A DNA stretch of 64,000 bases from Nocardiopsis sp. N85 (GCF_028882275.1 NZ_JARBUT010000007.1:62001-126000), one strand, 5' to 3'; positions 53,949 through 63,381 are shown, numbered from the stretch's first letter. Notes: generated from the sequence alone by a model not told the origin. Made by a program: numbers and translations.

Positions 53949-54950
53949 ATGCCCAGCCTTTTCCCCTCTCCTGGTGTCCGGGGCGCCGCCGTGGCAGCCG
54001 CCGTCCTGGCGGTGAGCGCCTGCACGGTCACCCCCGGCCCGGGCGAACCCGCGCCCGACCCCGCAGCAGACCATCTGCGCGAGGCCGGATACACACCGAC
54101 CGCCTCCGCCATCAGCCCGGATGAGCACCTGCTGTGCACCGCGGGCGCAGAACGCTCACCCGACTGCGAGGGCACCGGCCAGGTGCGCTGGTCGCTGCCG
54201 TTGGAGGGCGAGTACCGGCTCACCGGGAACCTGCTGATGCATCACATCGACACCGGTGCGCAGTACCACGACAACTTCACCACCTTCCACGCGGTGGAGG
54301 CCGGCCGGCGCGGGGTGCTCTACGCCGAGAACGCGCTGCTGCGCATGATCGACGCCGACACCGGCCGCGTGCGGTGGACCACCGACCTGCGCCAGGACCC
54401 GGACGTGGACTTCCTGCACTCGGGGCTGCGGTCGCTGCACGCCGATACCGACCGCATCGTGTTGCGCTACGGTGACGGGTTCGTGCAGGTCGACGCCGAA
54501 GACGGGGCCGTGTCCGGTATCGCGCCGATGCCGCCGTGCACCGGTGCCCTGGCGGCCATCGACGGCGACCAGGTCGTCCTGGAGCACTGCCATGACCACG
54601 AGGGCTCCTACCTGGCCCTGGACCTGGCCACCGGTCGGACGTTGTGGGAGTTCCGAGAGGGTGACGAGGCGGACCTGTCCGGTGGCCGATTGCACACACC
54701 CTCCCGGGTGTTCGCCACCGAGGTGGACGAAGGACCGACCAGCGCGGTGGAGGCGGGCTCCGGCTGGCACGGGCCCGCCGGGCTGGGAACGATCGCCCTG
54801 ACCGGCGTCGGGGTCACCATCGAGGGCCGGGGGGACATGGCGGTGGCGTTGGCGTGCGCCCCCGATGGTGTGCCCTCTCTGGAGGCAGAACCCCACGCGC
54901 CGGGGGTGCGCTGTGCCGAGCCCCGCCTGTACGCGGTCAACATCGACTGA
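53949..54950 (+). CDS. Lipoprotein with PQQ-like beta-propeller domain
   Basis: Using the ATG at 53949, the 333-residue product has a signal peptide with lipobox LAVSAC near residue 25. Repeats such as LLRMIDADTGRVRWTTDL, VQVDAEDGAVSG and LALDLATGRTLWEFREGD are the strand-turn-strand units of PQQ-like or YncE-like propellers. It is thus a surface-anchored protein, perhaps an envelope assembly or sensing factor. A TAGATT box eight bases ahead of the ATG suggests a nearly leaderless transcript. It converges with the large membrane protein gene; only three bases separate the two stops. Confidence 0.78.
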   Translation: MPSLFPSPGVRGAAVAAAVLAVSACTVTPGPGEPAPDPAADHLREAGYTPTASAISPDEHLLCTAGAERSPDCEGTGQVRWSLPLEGEYRLTGNLLMHHIDTGAQYHDNFTTFHAVEAGRRGVLYAENALLRMIDADTGRVRWTTDLRQDPDVDFLHSGLRSLHADTDRIVLRYGDGFVQVDAEDGAVSGIAPMPPCTGALAAIDGDQVVLEHCHDHEGSYLALDLATGRTLWEFREGDEADLSGGRLHTPSRVFATEVDEGPTSAVEAGSGWHGPAGLGTIALTGVGVTIEGRGDMAVALACAPDGVPSLEAEPHAPGVRCAEPRLYAVNID

Positions 54951-54953
54951 CGT

Positions 54954-57044
54954 TCACCGAGCGCAATGTGCGGTGGCGCACCGCACCAGCTCGTAGGTGT
55001 GCTCCTCATCGTCGACGACGCGGTGCCACACCAGGTGCGGGCGGTCGTCGCCGTCCAACGCCAGGTCGATCCACCCCGGCGTGTAATCGTAGACGCCCAC
55101 CACGGTGCGGTCATAGTCCTGGCAACGTGCGTCAGCGCACGCCAGGTACAGGACTTCCCTGGTGGTCGTGTCGATGGTCGCGATCTGGGGCAGCCCGGCC
55201 GAGTCCAAGGCCAGCGCGGGCGGGGTGCGCTGCCAGCCCGGGCCCAACACCTGGGCGGTATCGTGCTCGGAGCACACCGCGTCGGCGCAGTCGATGAGCC
55301 GCACGGACCCGTCGCGGGTGTCCAGGTGGACGATGACGGGGGTGCCGTCGGGGCGGATCCGCACCGTCGCGCCGGTATAGCGTTCCGGATTCCATTCCAT
55401 GGTCCGCGGCACACCGGACGGCGCAAGCAGCTCGGTGGTGGTGAAGTCGGCGCACTCCACGTCATGGCAGGCGTAGAGGGTGAGCGCGCCGGTGTCGGGA
55501 TGGTGGACGCTCACCCGCCCTACGCCCTGGTCGGTGGCGGTGACGCTGACCAGCGCCGGGTAGGTGTGACGGGACCAGTCGGTGGAGGCGAACGCGCTCC
55601 CGGGTTCGCGGACCAGCAGGGTGGAGGCCTGGTTGCGGCAGTGGTCGGTGCTGCAGCTGGACAGGGTGAGCAGGGTGTCGGGGTACCCGACGGAGGGGGT
55701 GGCGGTCACGACCAGGTGGCGGCCGCCGCCGACCCCGCCCCAGGCCGCCATGTGCTGGGAGAGGCGGCTGGTGGTGATCTGCTCGGCGGGGTCCTCTTCT
55801 GTGGTGTTCCACCGCCCTTCGGGTTCCACCGGCGGCTCGATCGTCCACGTGCCCGATGCGCAGTCGGTGGCGTCCAGGCACTGGTCGTGCAGCACGATGG
55901 TGCCCTGGGGTTTCCACACTTCGCGTGAGGTGTACACGGTGCGCACCGCGTTGCCCGCCATACCGGTGGTTGTCAGCAGCGCGCCGACGTCGTCCTGGGG
56001 CGTCTCCAGATCCACGCACCGGTCGCCCTCACCGCACAGCACCTCGCGGTCGCCGAAGACCACCGATGCCTCGTCCTCGGGCAGCAGGAGCGGTTGGGGG
56101 TTGGTCTCGACGCGGCCCCACGCCGCCAGGGAGACGGTCTCGTAGCGCAGGGTCGGCCAGGGACCGCCGGTGAGCAGGTGCTGGTAGATCCGGACCGGGA
56201 CCGCCAGCCCCATGACGACGACCACGACCATCACCGCGGCCAGGTAGGGCCGCCGGGGCCGCTCCTGGGGGGCCGGCCCCCCACCGGTGACGGCCAGGGT
56301 CAACGCCAGGGCCGCGACGAACAACCCGGCCAACCCTGCGATCAGGGTGGGGATCAGGGTGTTCTCCGTGGTGATCCCCGACCCCAGATAGGCGACGACG
56401 GCCGCGCACCCCGCCACCGCCGACACCGAACCCCACTGGTCGGCGCCGCCGGAACCGGTGAGCAGGCCCCGACCGCGCAACCCGGCCAGGAACGCCAACG
56501 GCCGCTCCTGGGTATGGATCCCGGCCAAGGGTGCCCACAGCGGGGTCAGGGACGCGAACAGGGCGGCGCCCACACTGAAGCGCAGCGCCGGGTGGGCCTG
56601 GTCGTAGGCCGCCAGGAGAGCCGCATCCGCTGCCCAGAGCACACCTGCGGTCACCGCGGCGGCGGCCAGGGTCAGAGGGAACCGTGTCAGGGAACGGGCC
56701 AGAGCCCGCCCAAGGCGGACGGGGCGGCCGTGCAGTGCCTGGGCGAGCAGGTGCACGGCGACCCCCCACGACACCACGGCCACGCATGCGCCCGCGACCC
56801 CCGCAGCCCAGAAAACCCAGGTGGGCAGCAGATCCGTCAGCGGTGCGTCCAGCCACGGGGTGCCGTTGACGATACGGCCGTGCCGCGACGCGAACCAGGG
56901 CACCACGATCGCTGCGGCCGCCGCCACCGGCACCACCGGGAGGAAGAACACGCCCGCCACCACGAAGTACAGGCTCGAATGGAGCCGTTCGTTGAACGGG
57001 GCGGGTGGCCGGTGTGCAGGCCTGGGTGGGGCCTCGGTCTGCAT
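54954..57044 (-). CDS. Large membrane protein with seven Cys-pair motifs in its extracellular part
   Basis: The ATG at 57044 follows GAGAGGG and gives 696 residues. The first 300 residues hold about seven membrane segments; the rest is a predicted extracytoplasmic domain. That domain has seven Cys pairs, two spaced CX5C (CGEGDRC, CLDATDC) and five spaced CX4C (CSTDHC, CHDVEC, CADAVC, CADARC, CATAHC), each at the end of a beta-strand-like segment. The regular spacing suggests a seven-unit beta-propeller with one disulfide per blade. I do not recognise a family. It converges with the propeller lipoprotein gene, and the two lie between 50-base repeats. Confidence 0.72.
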   Translation of the reverse strand: MQTEAPPRPAHRPPAPFNERLHSSLYFVVAGVFFLPVVPVAAAAAIVVPWFASRHGRIVNGTPWLDAPLTDLLPTWVFWAAGVAGACVAVVSWGVAVHLLAQALHGRPVRLGRALARSLTRFPLTLAAAAVTAGVLWAADAALLAAYDQAHPALRFSVGAALFASLTPLWAPLAGIHTQERPLAFLAGLRGRGLLTGSGGADQWGSVSAVAGCAAVVAYLGSGITTENTLIPTLIAGLAGLFVAALALTLAVTGGGPAPQERPRRPYLAAVMVVVVVMGLAVPVRIYQHLLTGGPWPTLRYETVSLAAWGRVETNPQPLLLPEDEASVVFGDREVLCGEGDRCVDLETPQDDVGALLTTTGMAGNAVRTVYTSREVWKPQGTIVLHDQCLDATDCASGTWTIEPPVEPEGRWNTTEEDPAEQITTSRLSQHMAAWGGVGGGRHLVVTATPSVGYPDTLLTLSSCSTDHCRNQASTLLVREPGSAFASTDWSRHTYPALVSVTATDQGVGRVSVHHPDTGALTLYACHDVECADFTTTELLAPSGVPRTMEWNPERYTGATVRIRPDGTPVIVHLDTRDGSVRLIDCADAVCSEHDTAQVLGPGWQRTPPALALDSAGLPQIATIDTTTREVLYLACADARCQDYDRTVVGVYDYTPGWIDLALDGDDRPHLVWHRVVDDEEHTYELVRCATAHCAR

Positions 57045-57738
57045 GGGAGTGCCCTCTCTGGTCACTACGGGGGGTATGTCCGCGATGACGATAGCGGGAC
57101 CCGGTCAAGGCCGTCCCCACCCCCGCCCCATCGGGTCGGGCCGTCGACACACTTCGGGGAGATGATCGTTCCTGTAACCATCCCTGAGACCAACGATGAT
57201 GGGGTGGGTCAATGCTCGCAGATCAGGGTGTTCCACCGTGTCCACCATCAAACGATCGTCCCCGTCACCACCGACGAGTCGTCGCGTGTACAGGTACGGG
57301 AGGCAGACCACGGACCATCGGTCTCGGACGGGGACCGACGACGCCACGGCACACGACGGAGCCCCCGCGCGACACTCGGTCGCACGGGGGCTCCCGTCAC
57401 AGCCGGTACCTCGGCTCCCCCCCCGGGACCGAGGATCCGGCCGGGCCACGGGCGTCATCCCCCGAAAACGCCCGGCCCCGCACCCGCGCCGGGTCCTCCC
57501 GGGCCGCGCGGCCTCGACGACCGTCCCCCTCTGGCCCGCGAGGAGCGCGAGTGCTCACCAGAGCCTGTACCCGATCCCCCGCGAGTAAACATCGGGATCC
57601 TCGGAAACGGCCGGAGAGGTCGGGCCGTCGCCCCCGTGCGGGCCGCTGCTGTGGGCCGGGCCCGGGTCGTCGCCTCCACGGACCACCGCACCCTCGACGG
57701 TCGCTCCGAAGCGGCGTCGTGCCCCGCGCAGGAACCGC
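57045..57738. other. Gene-free region holding the right 50-base repeat
   Basis: About 690 bases without a supported gene. The part from 57140 to 57300 is less GC-rich than its surroundings and contains two similar stretches around GATCGTTCCTGTAACCATCC and GATCGTCCCCGTCACCACC (about 57164 and 57254). A frame open on the minus strand runs through the repeat but has no recognisable start or domain. Confidence 0.45.
57315..57364. repeat. 50-base direct repeat, right copy
   Basis: Second copy of the block at 53766-53815, in direct orientation 3549 bases further on, with one substitution. Confidence 0.9.
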
Positions 57739-58140
57739 TCAGCTCCGGATCTCGCTTCGGTGTTCCCCGGCACCCGCCTCCACACGACGCCGCCACAGCC
57801 ACCACGTGCCCGCCCACGAGGCGGCGACGATGCCCGCGATGACGTACCGCGACGTCATCAGGTGCTCGCGCGGGTACAGGGTGCCGGTCAGGTAGTGGTC
57901 GATGAACCCGAACTCCATCACCGGTCGCCCCGTGGCGGCCCGCGACCAGTTCTCGATCTCGGTCAGAAAGCAGGGCCAGCCGATGGTGACGATGCCCAGA
58001 GCGTAGGCGGCCACGCCCAGGTGCACCCAGAACAGGCGGGGGTGCCGCCAGGCCGTGAAACCGCCCAGGACGACGTAGGCGAAGAACGCGAAGTGCAGGG
58101 CCGCCGCGGCGAGCCCGGCCAGGAGGACGAGGAAGGTCAT
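57739..58140 (-). CDS. DUF2784 membrane protein
   Basis: The 133-residue protein has three to four membrane segments and the DUF2784 signature IVTIGWPCFLTEIENWSRAA, then FIDHYLTGTLYPREH. Proteins of this family are widespread small inner-membrane proteins of unknown role. The gene stands alone; there is no conserved partner in this window. Confidence 0.88.
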   Translation of the reverse strand: MTFLVLLAGLAAAALHFAFFAYVVLGGFTAWRHPRLFWVHLGVAAYALGIVTIGWPCFLTEIENWSRAATGRPVMEFGFIDHYLTGTLYPREHLMTSRYVIAGIVAASWAGTWWLWRRRVEAGAGEHRSEIRS

Positions 58141-58516
58141 GGCCTCGAACGTACGAGGGCACGGCCTCCCCCCACATGGGCGCTCGTACTCAGGACAGGT
58201 GGGTGCCGGTGCTCAACCGGCGACCCCGTGTGGCCCCGTGCCACGGTCGTCCGGCGCACTCCGGGCGACCTCCCCGGACCGCCGGGTGGGGAACGGATCG
58301 CCCTCGAACCCGGGAAGGACGCGCGGGTGGGCGTGGAAGCCCCCCGACCGGTGGCTCACCCGCTTCAGGGGGCTCGCGAGATCCGGCCCCGCCGCCCCGG
58401 TCGCACGATGGGTGCGGCCCGCCCGCTCCGAAAGTCCCTCGGACGGTTCCGGAAAGCGCGGGTACGGGCCCTCTCTCCCTTACCCGTGAGCGGACACGCC
58501 CCCTATGCTGCCGGTC
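58141..58516. other. Gap between DUF2784 and DUF2804 genes
   Basis: No gene supported in these 376 bases and no clear regulatory motif; the two genes diverge, so both promoters must lie here. Confidence 0.4.
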
Positions 58517-59524
58517 ATGCCTACTCACGAGCGGGAGATCACCACCCCCGTCGATCTGTGCACCCCCGACGGCCGGCTCGCCTCCGGGGCCGTGGGCTGG
58601 TCCCGCACGCCCCTGCACCGCACCGTCCTGCCCGCCGGGTGGGGGCGCCGCAAGAAGTGGGAGTACTGGTGCGTGCTCACCCCCACGCACCTGGTCGCCC
58701 TCACCGTCGCCGACATCGACTACCTGTCGGTCACCGCCGTCCACCTCCTGGAGTACGGGGGCGTGGAGACCGGCCGCACCGTACTCGGTCCGCTCGGCCG
58801 CGGGGTGCGCCTGCCCGACACCCTCGACGCCGGCCCCGTCACCGCACTGGGGCCGATCCGCGCCCGTATCCGCCCGCTGGACGGCGGCACCCACCTGCGG
58901 TTCTCCTGCGACACCCCGCAGGGCCGACTCGACGCCGACCTGACCGTGGACCTGCCCGCCGGCCACGAGACGATGAGCGTCGTCATCCCGTGGAGCGAGG
59001 ACCGCTTCCAGTACACCTCCAAGCACACCGCCCGCCCCGCCCACGGGACCGTCCGACTGGGCGGTCGCGTCCTGGACTTCGAGGGCGGATGGGGTGTCCT
59101 CGACCACGGCCGCGGCCGCTGGCCCTACGACACCCGCTGGAACCGGGGGGCCGCCGCCGGGGAGACCGACGGCCGGACCGTGGGCCTGCAACTGGGCGGC
59201 AGGTGGACCGAGGGCACCGGCCTGACCGAGAACGCCCTGTGCGTGGACGGACGCCTCACCAAGATCGGTGAGGAACTGGAGTGGGAGTACGACCCCGACG
59301 ACGAGTCCTCGCCCTGGTGGATCCGCACCCCCGCCTCCGAGCGGGTGGACCTGCTGTTCACCCCGTTCCACCGGAGGTTGGACCGCATCGACGCGGGGGT
59401 GCTGGTCAACGACACCCGCCAGTGCTTCGGCCACTACACCGGCACGATCCGCACCGACGACGGCGAGGGGATCGCCGTGGACGGCCTGACCGGGTTCGCC
59501 GAACATGTCCACATGCGATGGTGA
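58517..59524 (+). CDS. DUF2804 protein
   Basis: From the ATG at 58517 (58505 is possible) the product is 335 residues. It has TTPVDLCTPDGRLASGAVGW at the start, then KKWEYWCVLTPTHLVALTV, a central VVIPWSEDRFQYTSKHTARP, DFEGGWGVLDHGRGRWPYDT and a late GHYTGTI; this is the DUF2804 pattern. The fold is thought to be all-beta; function is unknown. There is no signal peptide. The following pirin gene is 87 bases away on the same strand. Confidence 0.85.
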   Translation: MPTHEREITTPVDLCTPDGRLASGAVGWSRTPLHRTVLPAGWGRRKKWEYWCVLTPTHLVALTVADIDYLSVTAVHLLEYGGVETGRTVLGPLGRGVRLPDTLDAGPVTALGPIRARIRPLDGGTHLRFSCDTPQGRLDADLTVDLPAGHETMSVVIPWSEDRFQYTSKHTARPAHGTVRLGGRVLDFEGGWGVLDHGRGRWPYDTRWNRGAAAGETDGRTVGLQLGGRWTEGTGLTENALCVDGRLTKIGEELEWEYDPDDESSPWWIRTPASERVDLLFTPFHRRLDRIDAGVLVNDTRQCFGHYTGTIRTDDGEGIAVDGLTGFAEHVHMRW

Positions 59525-59611
59525 TCCGCGCCCCCCGGTGACCGGACCCCGTCGGGGCCGCACGCCGTGTCACCCGCTGTCGGCACCGTCGACTCGACTA
59601 CCGTCGGCGAT

Positions 59612-60628
59612 GTGAGCAACCTCGAAACCCATCCCGTCGAAGAGAGCGTCTGCGGCGGAGAGGCCGCACCCGCCGCACCCGACCCCGACGCCGAACTCCT
59701 CCTGCCCCGCGAGGTCCCCCTCGGCGGGCCCCGCGCCATGCTGGTCCGCCGCGCCCTCCCCGGCAAGCACCGGCGCATGATCGGCGCCTGGTGTTTCGCC
59801 GACGTCTACGGTCCCGACGACGTCTCGGCCGGCGAGGGCATGCAGGTGCCCCCGCACCCGCACATCGGACTGCAAACGGTCAGCTGGCTGGTCCGGGGTT
59901 CGGTCCACCACCGCGACAGCCTCGGCTCCGACCGGCTGGTCCGGCCCGGCCAGCTCAACCTCATGAGCGCCGGGCACGGCATCGCGCACTCCGAACGCAC
60001 CCCCGCCGACGCGCCCGCCCTGCTGCACGGCGCCCAACTGTGGGTGGCCCTGCCCGACGGGGCCCGCGACGGGACGCCCGTCTTCGAGCACCACGCCGAT
60101 CTGCCCGTGTTCGAGGTGCCGGGGGCCCGGATCACGGTGATCGTCGGCGAGGTGGCCGGACACCGTTCCGCCGCCACGGCGCACACCCCGCTGGTCGGCG
60201 CCGAGGTGCTCGTCGAACCCGGGGCGCGGGTGCGCCTGCCCCTGGACCCCGACTTCGAACACGGGGTGCTGCCCTTGGACGCGCCCGTGTCGCTGCTCGG
60301 CCACCGGGTGGAGGCCGGGGCCCTGCTCTACCTGGGGCAGGGGCGCACGGAGGTGGAGCTGTCGGTACCGGAGTCGGCGGAGCCGGCCCACCTGCTGCTG
60401 TTGGGCGGGGAACCGTTCACCGAGGACCTCGTCATGTGGTGGAACTTCGTGGGGCGCGACCACGACGAGATCGTCGCCGCCCGCGACGCCTGGGAGGCCG
60501 GGCGCACCGCGCCCGGTGAGGGCCGCCGGTTCGGCGAGGTCATCGGCGACGGTGGGGCGGCACTGCCCGCTCCCGGCCTGCCCAACGCGCGACTGCGGTC
60601 CCGGCCGCGTCACCACAGCGGCCGATAG
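59612..60628 (+). CDS. Pirin-family bicupin protein
   Basis: GTG 59612 gives 338 residues. The N-terminal cupin contains the metal-binding HPHIGLQTVSWLV and HRDSLGSDRLVRPGQLN, and GHGIAHSERTP with its His and Glu completes the site as in pirins with quercetinase activity. The C-terminal cupin is less conserved and ends with FNFVGRD-like WWNFVGRDHDEI. Bacterial pirins have been linked to quercetin dioxygenase activity or to control of pyruvate metabolism; here the role is open. It follows the DUF2804 gene by 87 bases. Confidence 0.9.
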   Translation: MSNLETHPVEESVCGGEAAPAAPDPDAELLLPREVPLGGPRAMLVRRALPGKHRRMIGAWCFADVYGPDDVSAGEGMQVPPHPHIGLQTVSWLVRGSVHHRDSLGSDRLVRPGQLNLMSAGHGIAHSERTPADAPALLHGAQLWVALPDGARDGTPVFEHHADLPVFEVPGARITVIVGEVAGHRSAATAHTPLVGAEVLVEPGARVRLPLDPDFEHGVLPLDAPVSLLGHRVEAGALLYLGQGRTEVELSVPESAEPAHLLLLGGEPFTEDLVMWWNFVGRDHDEIVAARDAWEAGRTAPGEGRRFGEVIGDGGAALPAPGLPNARLRSRPRHHSGR

Positions 60629-60647
60629 CCCGCCCGGCCCCGTCGAG

Positions 60648-60665
60648 GCCCGCCTCCAGGCGGGC
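60648..60665 (+). terminator. Hairpin after the pirin gene
   Basis: GCCCGCCT-CC-AGGCGGGC, an 8-bp stem, starts 19 bases after the stop. Confidence 0.5.
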
Positions 60666-60873
60666 GCCGACGGTTCGACAAGGCGCACTGAACATCACGG
60701 TCAAGTCGCCCTCATCGACCGTCGCGGGCTTGAGCACACCATGGACGTTTGATCGCCACGGCCCCGAAGGGGCGAGACGAACCGCCGTTCCAGGCTGTCG
60801 GAACGTGCTGTTCCGTCCACATTCCTGCTAGCGTGCGGGGCGCGCAACGACGGCATGATGAGGAGACCTGAAC

Positions 60874-62427
60874 ATGGTCCAACAGACTCGCGAGCAGTGG
60901 GGGACGCGCGCGGGCTTCCTGATGGCGGCGATCGGATCCGCCGTCGGACTCGGCAACATCTGGCGATTCCCCTACATCGCCTATGACAACGGCGGCGGGG
61001 CGTTCCTGGTGCCCTACCTGGTGGCCCTGCTGACCGCCGGTATCCCGCTGCTGATCCTGGAGTACTCGATCGGTCACAGGTACCGGTCGTCGGCCCCGCT
61101 GGCCTATCGGCGGATCTCTCGACCGGCGGAGGCCATCGGCTGGTGGCAGGTGGCGATCTGTTTCGTGATCGCCGTCTACTACGGGGCGATCATCGCCTGG
61201 AGCGCCTCCTACATCTGGTTCTCCGTCACCGAGGCCTGGGGGGACGACCCCAACGGGTTCTTCTTCGGCGAATACCTTCAGATGAGCGAGACCCCGGGCG
61301 GTGTCACCGGGTACGTGCCCGCCGTGGCCCTGCCGCTCATCGCCGTGTGGGTCGTGGTGCTGGCCATCCTGGCCCTGGGCATCCGCAAGGGCGTCGAGAG
61401 GGCCAACCGGATCTTCATCCCGCTGCTGGTGGTCCTGTTCCTCATCATGGTGGTGCAGGCGCTCACCCTGGAGGGCGCCACCACGGGTCTGGACGCCCTG
61501 TTCACCCCCGACTGGAGCGCCATGCTCGACGGTGGGGTGTGGGTGGCGGCCTACGGGCAGATCTTCTTCTCCCTGTCGATCGGTTTCGGCATCATGGTCA
61601 CCTACGCCTCCTACCTGAAGCGCAAGGCCGACCTGACCGGCTCGGCGATGGTGGCCGGTTTCGCCAACAGCTCCTTCGAGCTGCTGGCCGGCATCGGTGT
61701 GTTCGCGGCCCTGGGGTTCATGGCCACGGCCGCCGGCAGCGCCGTGGACGAGGTCGCCACCTCGGGCATCGGGTTGGCCTTCATCGCCTTCCCGCAGATC
61801 ATCTCCACCCTGCCCTTCGGCGGGTCGATGTTCGGTGTGCTGTTCTTCGCCTCGCTGGTGATCGCCGGTCTCAGCTCGTTGATCAGCATCGTCGAGGTCG
61901 TGGTCTCCGCGGTGCAGGACCGTGTCGGGCTGGGCCGCCTCCAGGCCGTCCTGATGGTCGGCGGCGTCATCGCCCTGGTGTCCGTGCTGGTCTTCCCCAC
62001 GCACGAGGGCCTGTACTACCTGGACGTGTTCGACCGCTTCATCAACCAGTACGGCATCGTCCTGGCCGCCCTGGTGACGCTCATCGTGTTCGGTTGGGTG
62101 CTGCGCCGCCTGCCGGTCTTCCAGGAGCACACCAACGCCGTCTCCTCCATCCGCCTGGGCGCGTGGTGGAAGATCACCCTGGGTGTGATCACACCGATCC
62201 TGCTGGGCTTCATGATGTGGGACAGCCTGCGCGCGGAGCTGGCCGAGAACTACGGCGGTTACCCGGTCGGGTTCCTGCTCTCGGCCGGTTGGGGTGTGGC
62301 CATCGGCGCCATCGTCATCGGCGTGGTCGTCGCGCTGGTGCCCTGGCGTCGGGCCGACCGGATGGCCGCCCAGGACGCCGAACGCCTCAAGAGCGGGACC
62401 ACTGACACCGAGGAGGGTGACCGCTGA
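60874..62427 (+). CDS. metP: Sodium-dependent (NSS) transporter, MetP-type methionine/alanine importer
   Basis: The 517-residue protein has twelve predicted helices. Helix 1 has the neurotransmitter-sodium-symporter signature GSAVGLGNIWRFPYIAYDNG, with residues that bind Na+ and substrate, and helix 6 lies near IFFSLSIGFGIMVTYASYL. GAGGAG precedes the ATG. It ends TGATG, overlapping the start of a 34-codon gene of the MetS type. In Corynebacterium, MetP with MetS takes up methionine and alanine; the tandem arrangement argues for the same system here. Confidence 0.88.
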   Translation: MVQQTREQWGTRAGFLMAAIGSAVGLGNIWRFPYIAYDNGGGAFLVPYLVALLTAGIPLLILEYSIGHRYRSSAPLAYRRISRPAEAIGWWQVAICFVIAVYYGAIIAWSASYIWFSVTEAWGDDPNGFFFGEYLQMSETPGGVTGYVPAVALPLIAVWVVVLAILALGIRKGVERANRIFIPLLVVLFLIMVVQALTLEGATTGLDALFTPDWSAMLDGGVWVAAYGQIFFSLSIGFGIMVTYASYLKRKADLTGSAMVAGFANSSFELLAGIGVFAALGFMATAAGSAVDEVATSGIGLAFIAFPQIISTLPFGGSMFGVLFFASLVIAGLSSLISIVEVVVSAVQDRVGLGRLQAVLMVGGVIALVSVLVFPTHEGLYYLDVFDRFINQYGIVLAALVTLIVFGWVLRRLPVFQEHTNAVSSIRLGAWWKITLGVITPILLGFMMWDSLRAELAENYGGYPVGFLLSAGWGVAIGAIVIGVVVALVPWRRADRMAAQDAERLKSGTTDTEEGDR

Positions 62428-62531
62428 TGTCCACCAGCGCGATCGTCATGATGATCGTCTCGATGGTCCTGCTGTGGGGAGGGCTGATCGCGGCCGTCGT
62501 CCACCTGCGACGCCATCCCGACACCGACTGA
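62427..62531 (+). CDS. metS: MetS-type small membrane subunit
   Basis: This 34-residue protein starts at the A of the metP stop TGATG. It is a single membrane helix (SAIVMMIVSMVLLWGGLIAA) followed by VVHLRRHPDTD, the usual make-up of methionine/alanine importer small subunits. It is easily missed because of its size. A GAGGAGGG ribosome site lies within the end of metP. A strong terminator follows seven bases later. Confidence 0.88.
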   Translation: MSTSAIVMMIVSMVLLWGGLIAAVVHLRRHPDTD

Positions 62532-62537
62532 TCACGG

Positions 62538-62579
62538 CACGACGACGGGCCCGCCGTTCTCGGCGGGCCCGTCGTCGTG
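62538..62579 (+). terminator. Terminator of the metPS operon
   Basis: A perfect 18-bp stem (CACGACGACGGGCCCGCC and its complement) with a six-base loop. Confidence 0.9.
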
Positions 62580-62692
62580 TCCCCGGGGCACGCTCTCGGA
62601 GACGGGTCCGGGACGTCCACGTCCCGGACCGGCCGACGCGGTCGCCGGGGGCGGAGCCCGTGTCGGCCCCGCCCCGGTTCGCCGGTGCCCCG

Positions 62693-63235
62693 TCAGGCCC
62701 GGGTCAGTTCCTCGATGATCCGTTCGCAGAACGCGGGCAGGTCACCGGGGTTGCGGCTGGTGGTGATGCCCGCGTCGGTGACCACCTCGGCCTCGACCAC
62801 GTGACCGCCGGCGTTGCGCACGTCGGTGCGGATGCTCGGGTAGGAGGTCACCGTGCGGCCGCGCACCAGATCGGCCTCCACCAGCACCCACGGTCCGTGG
62901 CAGATCGCCGCGATGGGCTTGCCGGCCGCCGCGAACTCCTTGACGAACCGGATCGCGTCCGAGTCGGAGCGCAGGTTGTCGGGGTTGACGGTCCCTCCGG
63001 GCAGGACCAGGTAGTCGTAGTCGTCGACCGAGGCCTCCGACACCCGGCGGTCGACCCGGAAGACGTCGGCCGGTTCGATGTCGCCGTTCATGGCCTGGAT
63101 CTCGCCGTCCTTGAGGGACAGCAGTTCGGTGTCGGCCCCGGCCTCGCGCAGGGTCCGACGGGGTTGCTCCAACTCGACCTGCTCGACCCCGTCCGCGGCC
63201 AGGAACGCGACCCGGCGACCGGTGAGCGTTGCCAT
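62693..63235 (-). CDS. DJ-1/PfpI-family glutamine amidotransferase-like protein
   Basis: The ATG at 63235 with GAAGGAG directly upstream gives 180 residues, the usual length for PfpI/YhbO-like proteins. The nucleophile Cys is in IAAICHGPWVL, and YLVLPGGTVNPDNLR and TVTSYPSIRTDVRNAGG (conserved after it) also match. Members act as deglycases, hydratases of glyoxals or chaperones under stress; assays disagree between homologues. It is followed on the same strand, across 140 bases, by the end of an SDR gene lying upstream of it in transcription order. Confidence 0.9.
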   Translation of the reverse strand: MATLTGRRVAFLAADGVEQVELEQPRRTLREAGADTELLSLKDGEIQAMNGDIEPADVFRVDRRVSEASVDDYDYLVLPGGTVNPDNLRSDSDAIRFVKEFAAAGKPIAAICHGPWVLVEADLVRGRTVTSYPSIRTDVRNAGGHVVEAEVVTDAGITTSRNPGDLPAFCERIIEELTRA

Positions 63236-63381
63236 TCTCCTTCGCCTCCTCGCATAGCGGGCGCCGCCCCTCACGGCGCCGTGGTGGCCGCCCTACCCGC
63301 CCATCGGGATTTTGCACCCGCCGTGGGGCAGAACCGGACCGAGGGGGCCCGGAACGGGGAGGCGGCCGTTTCGTTCGTGGG

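Noticed and set aside
57105-57458. Minus-strand open frame that runs through the right 50-base repeat; a similar peptide is encoded antisense in the left repeat
   Set aside because: The shared peptide is explained entirely by the DNA repeat; the frames differ outside it and have no start signal.
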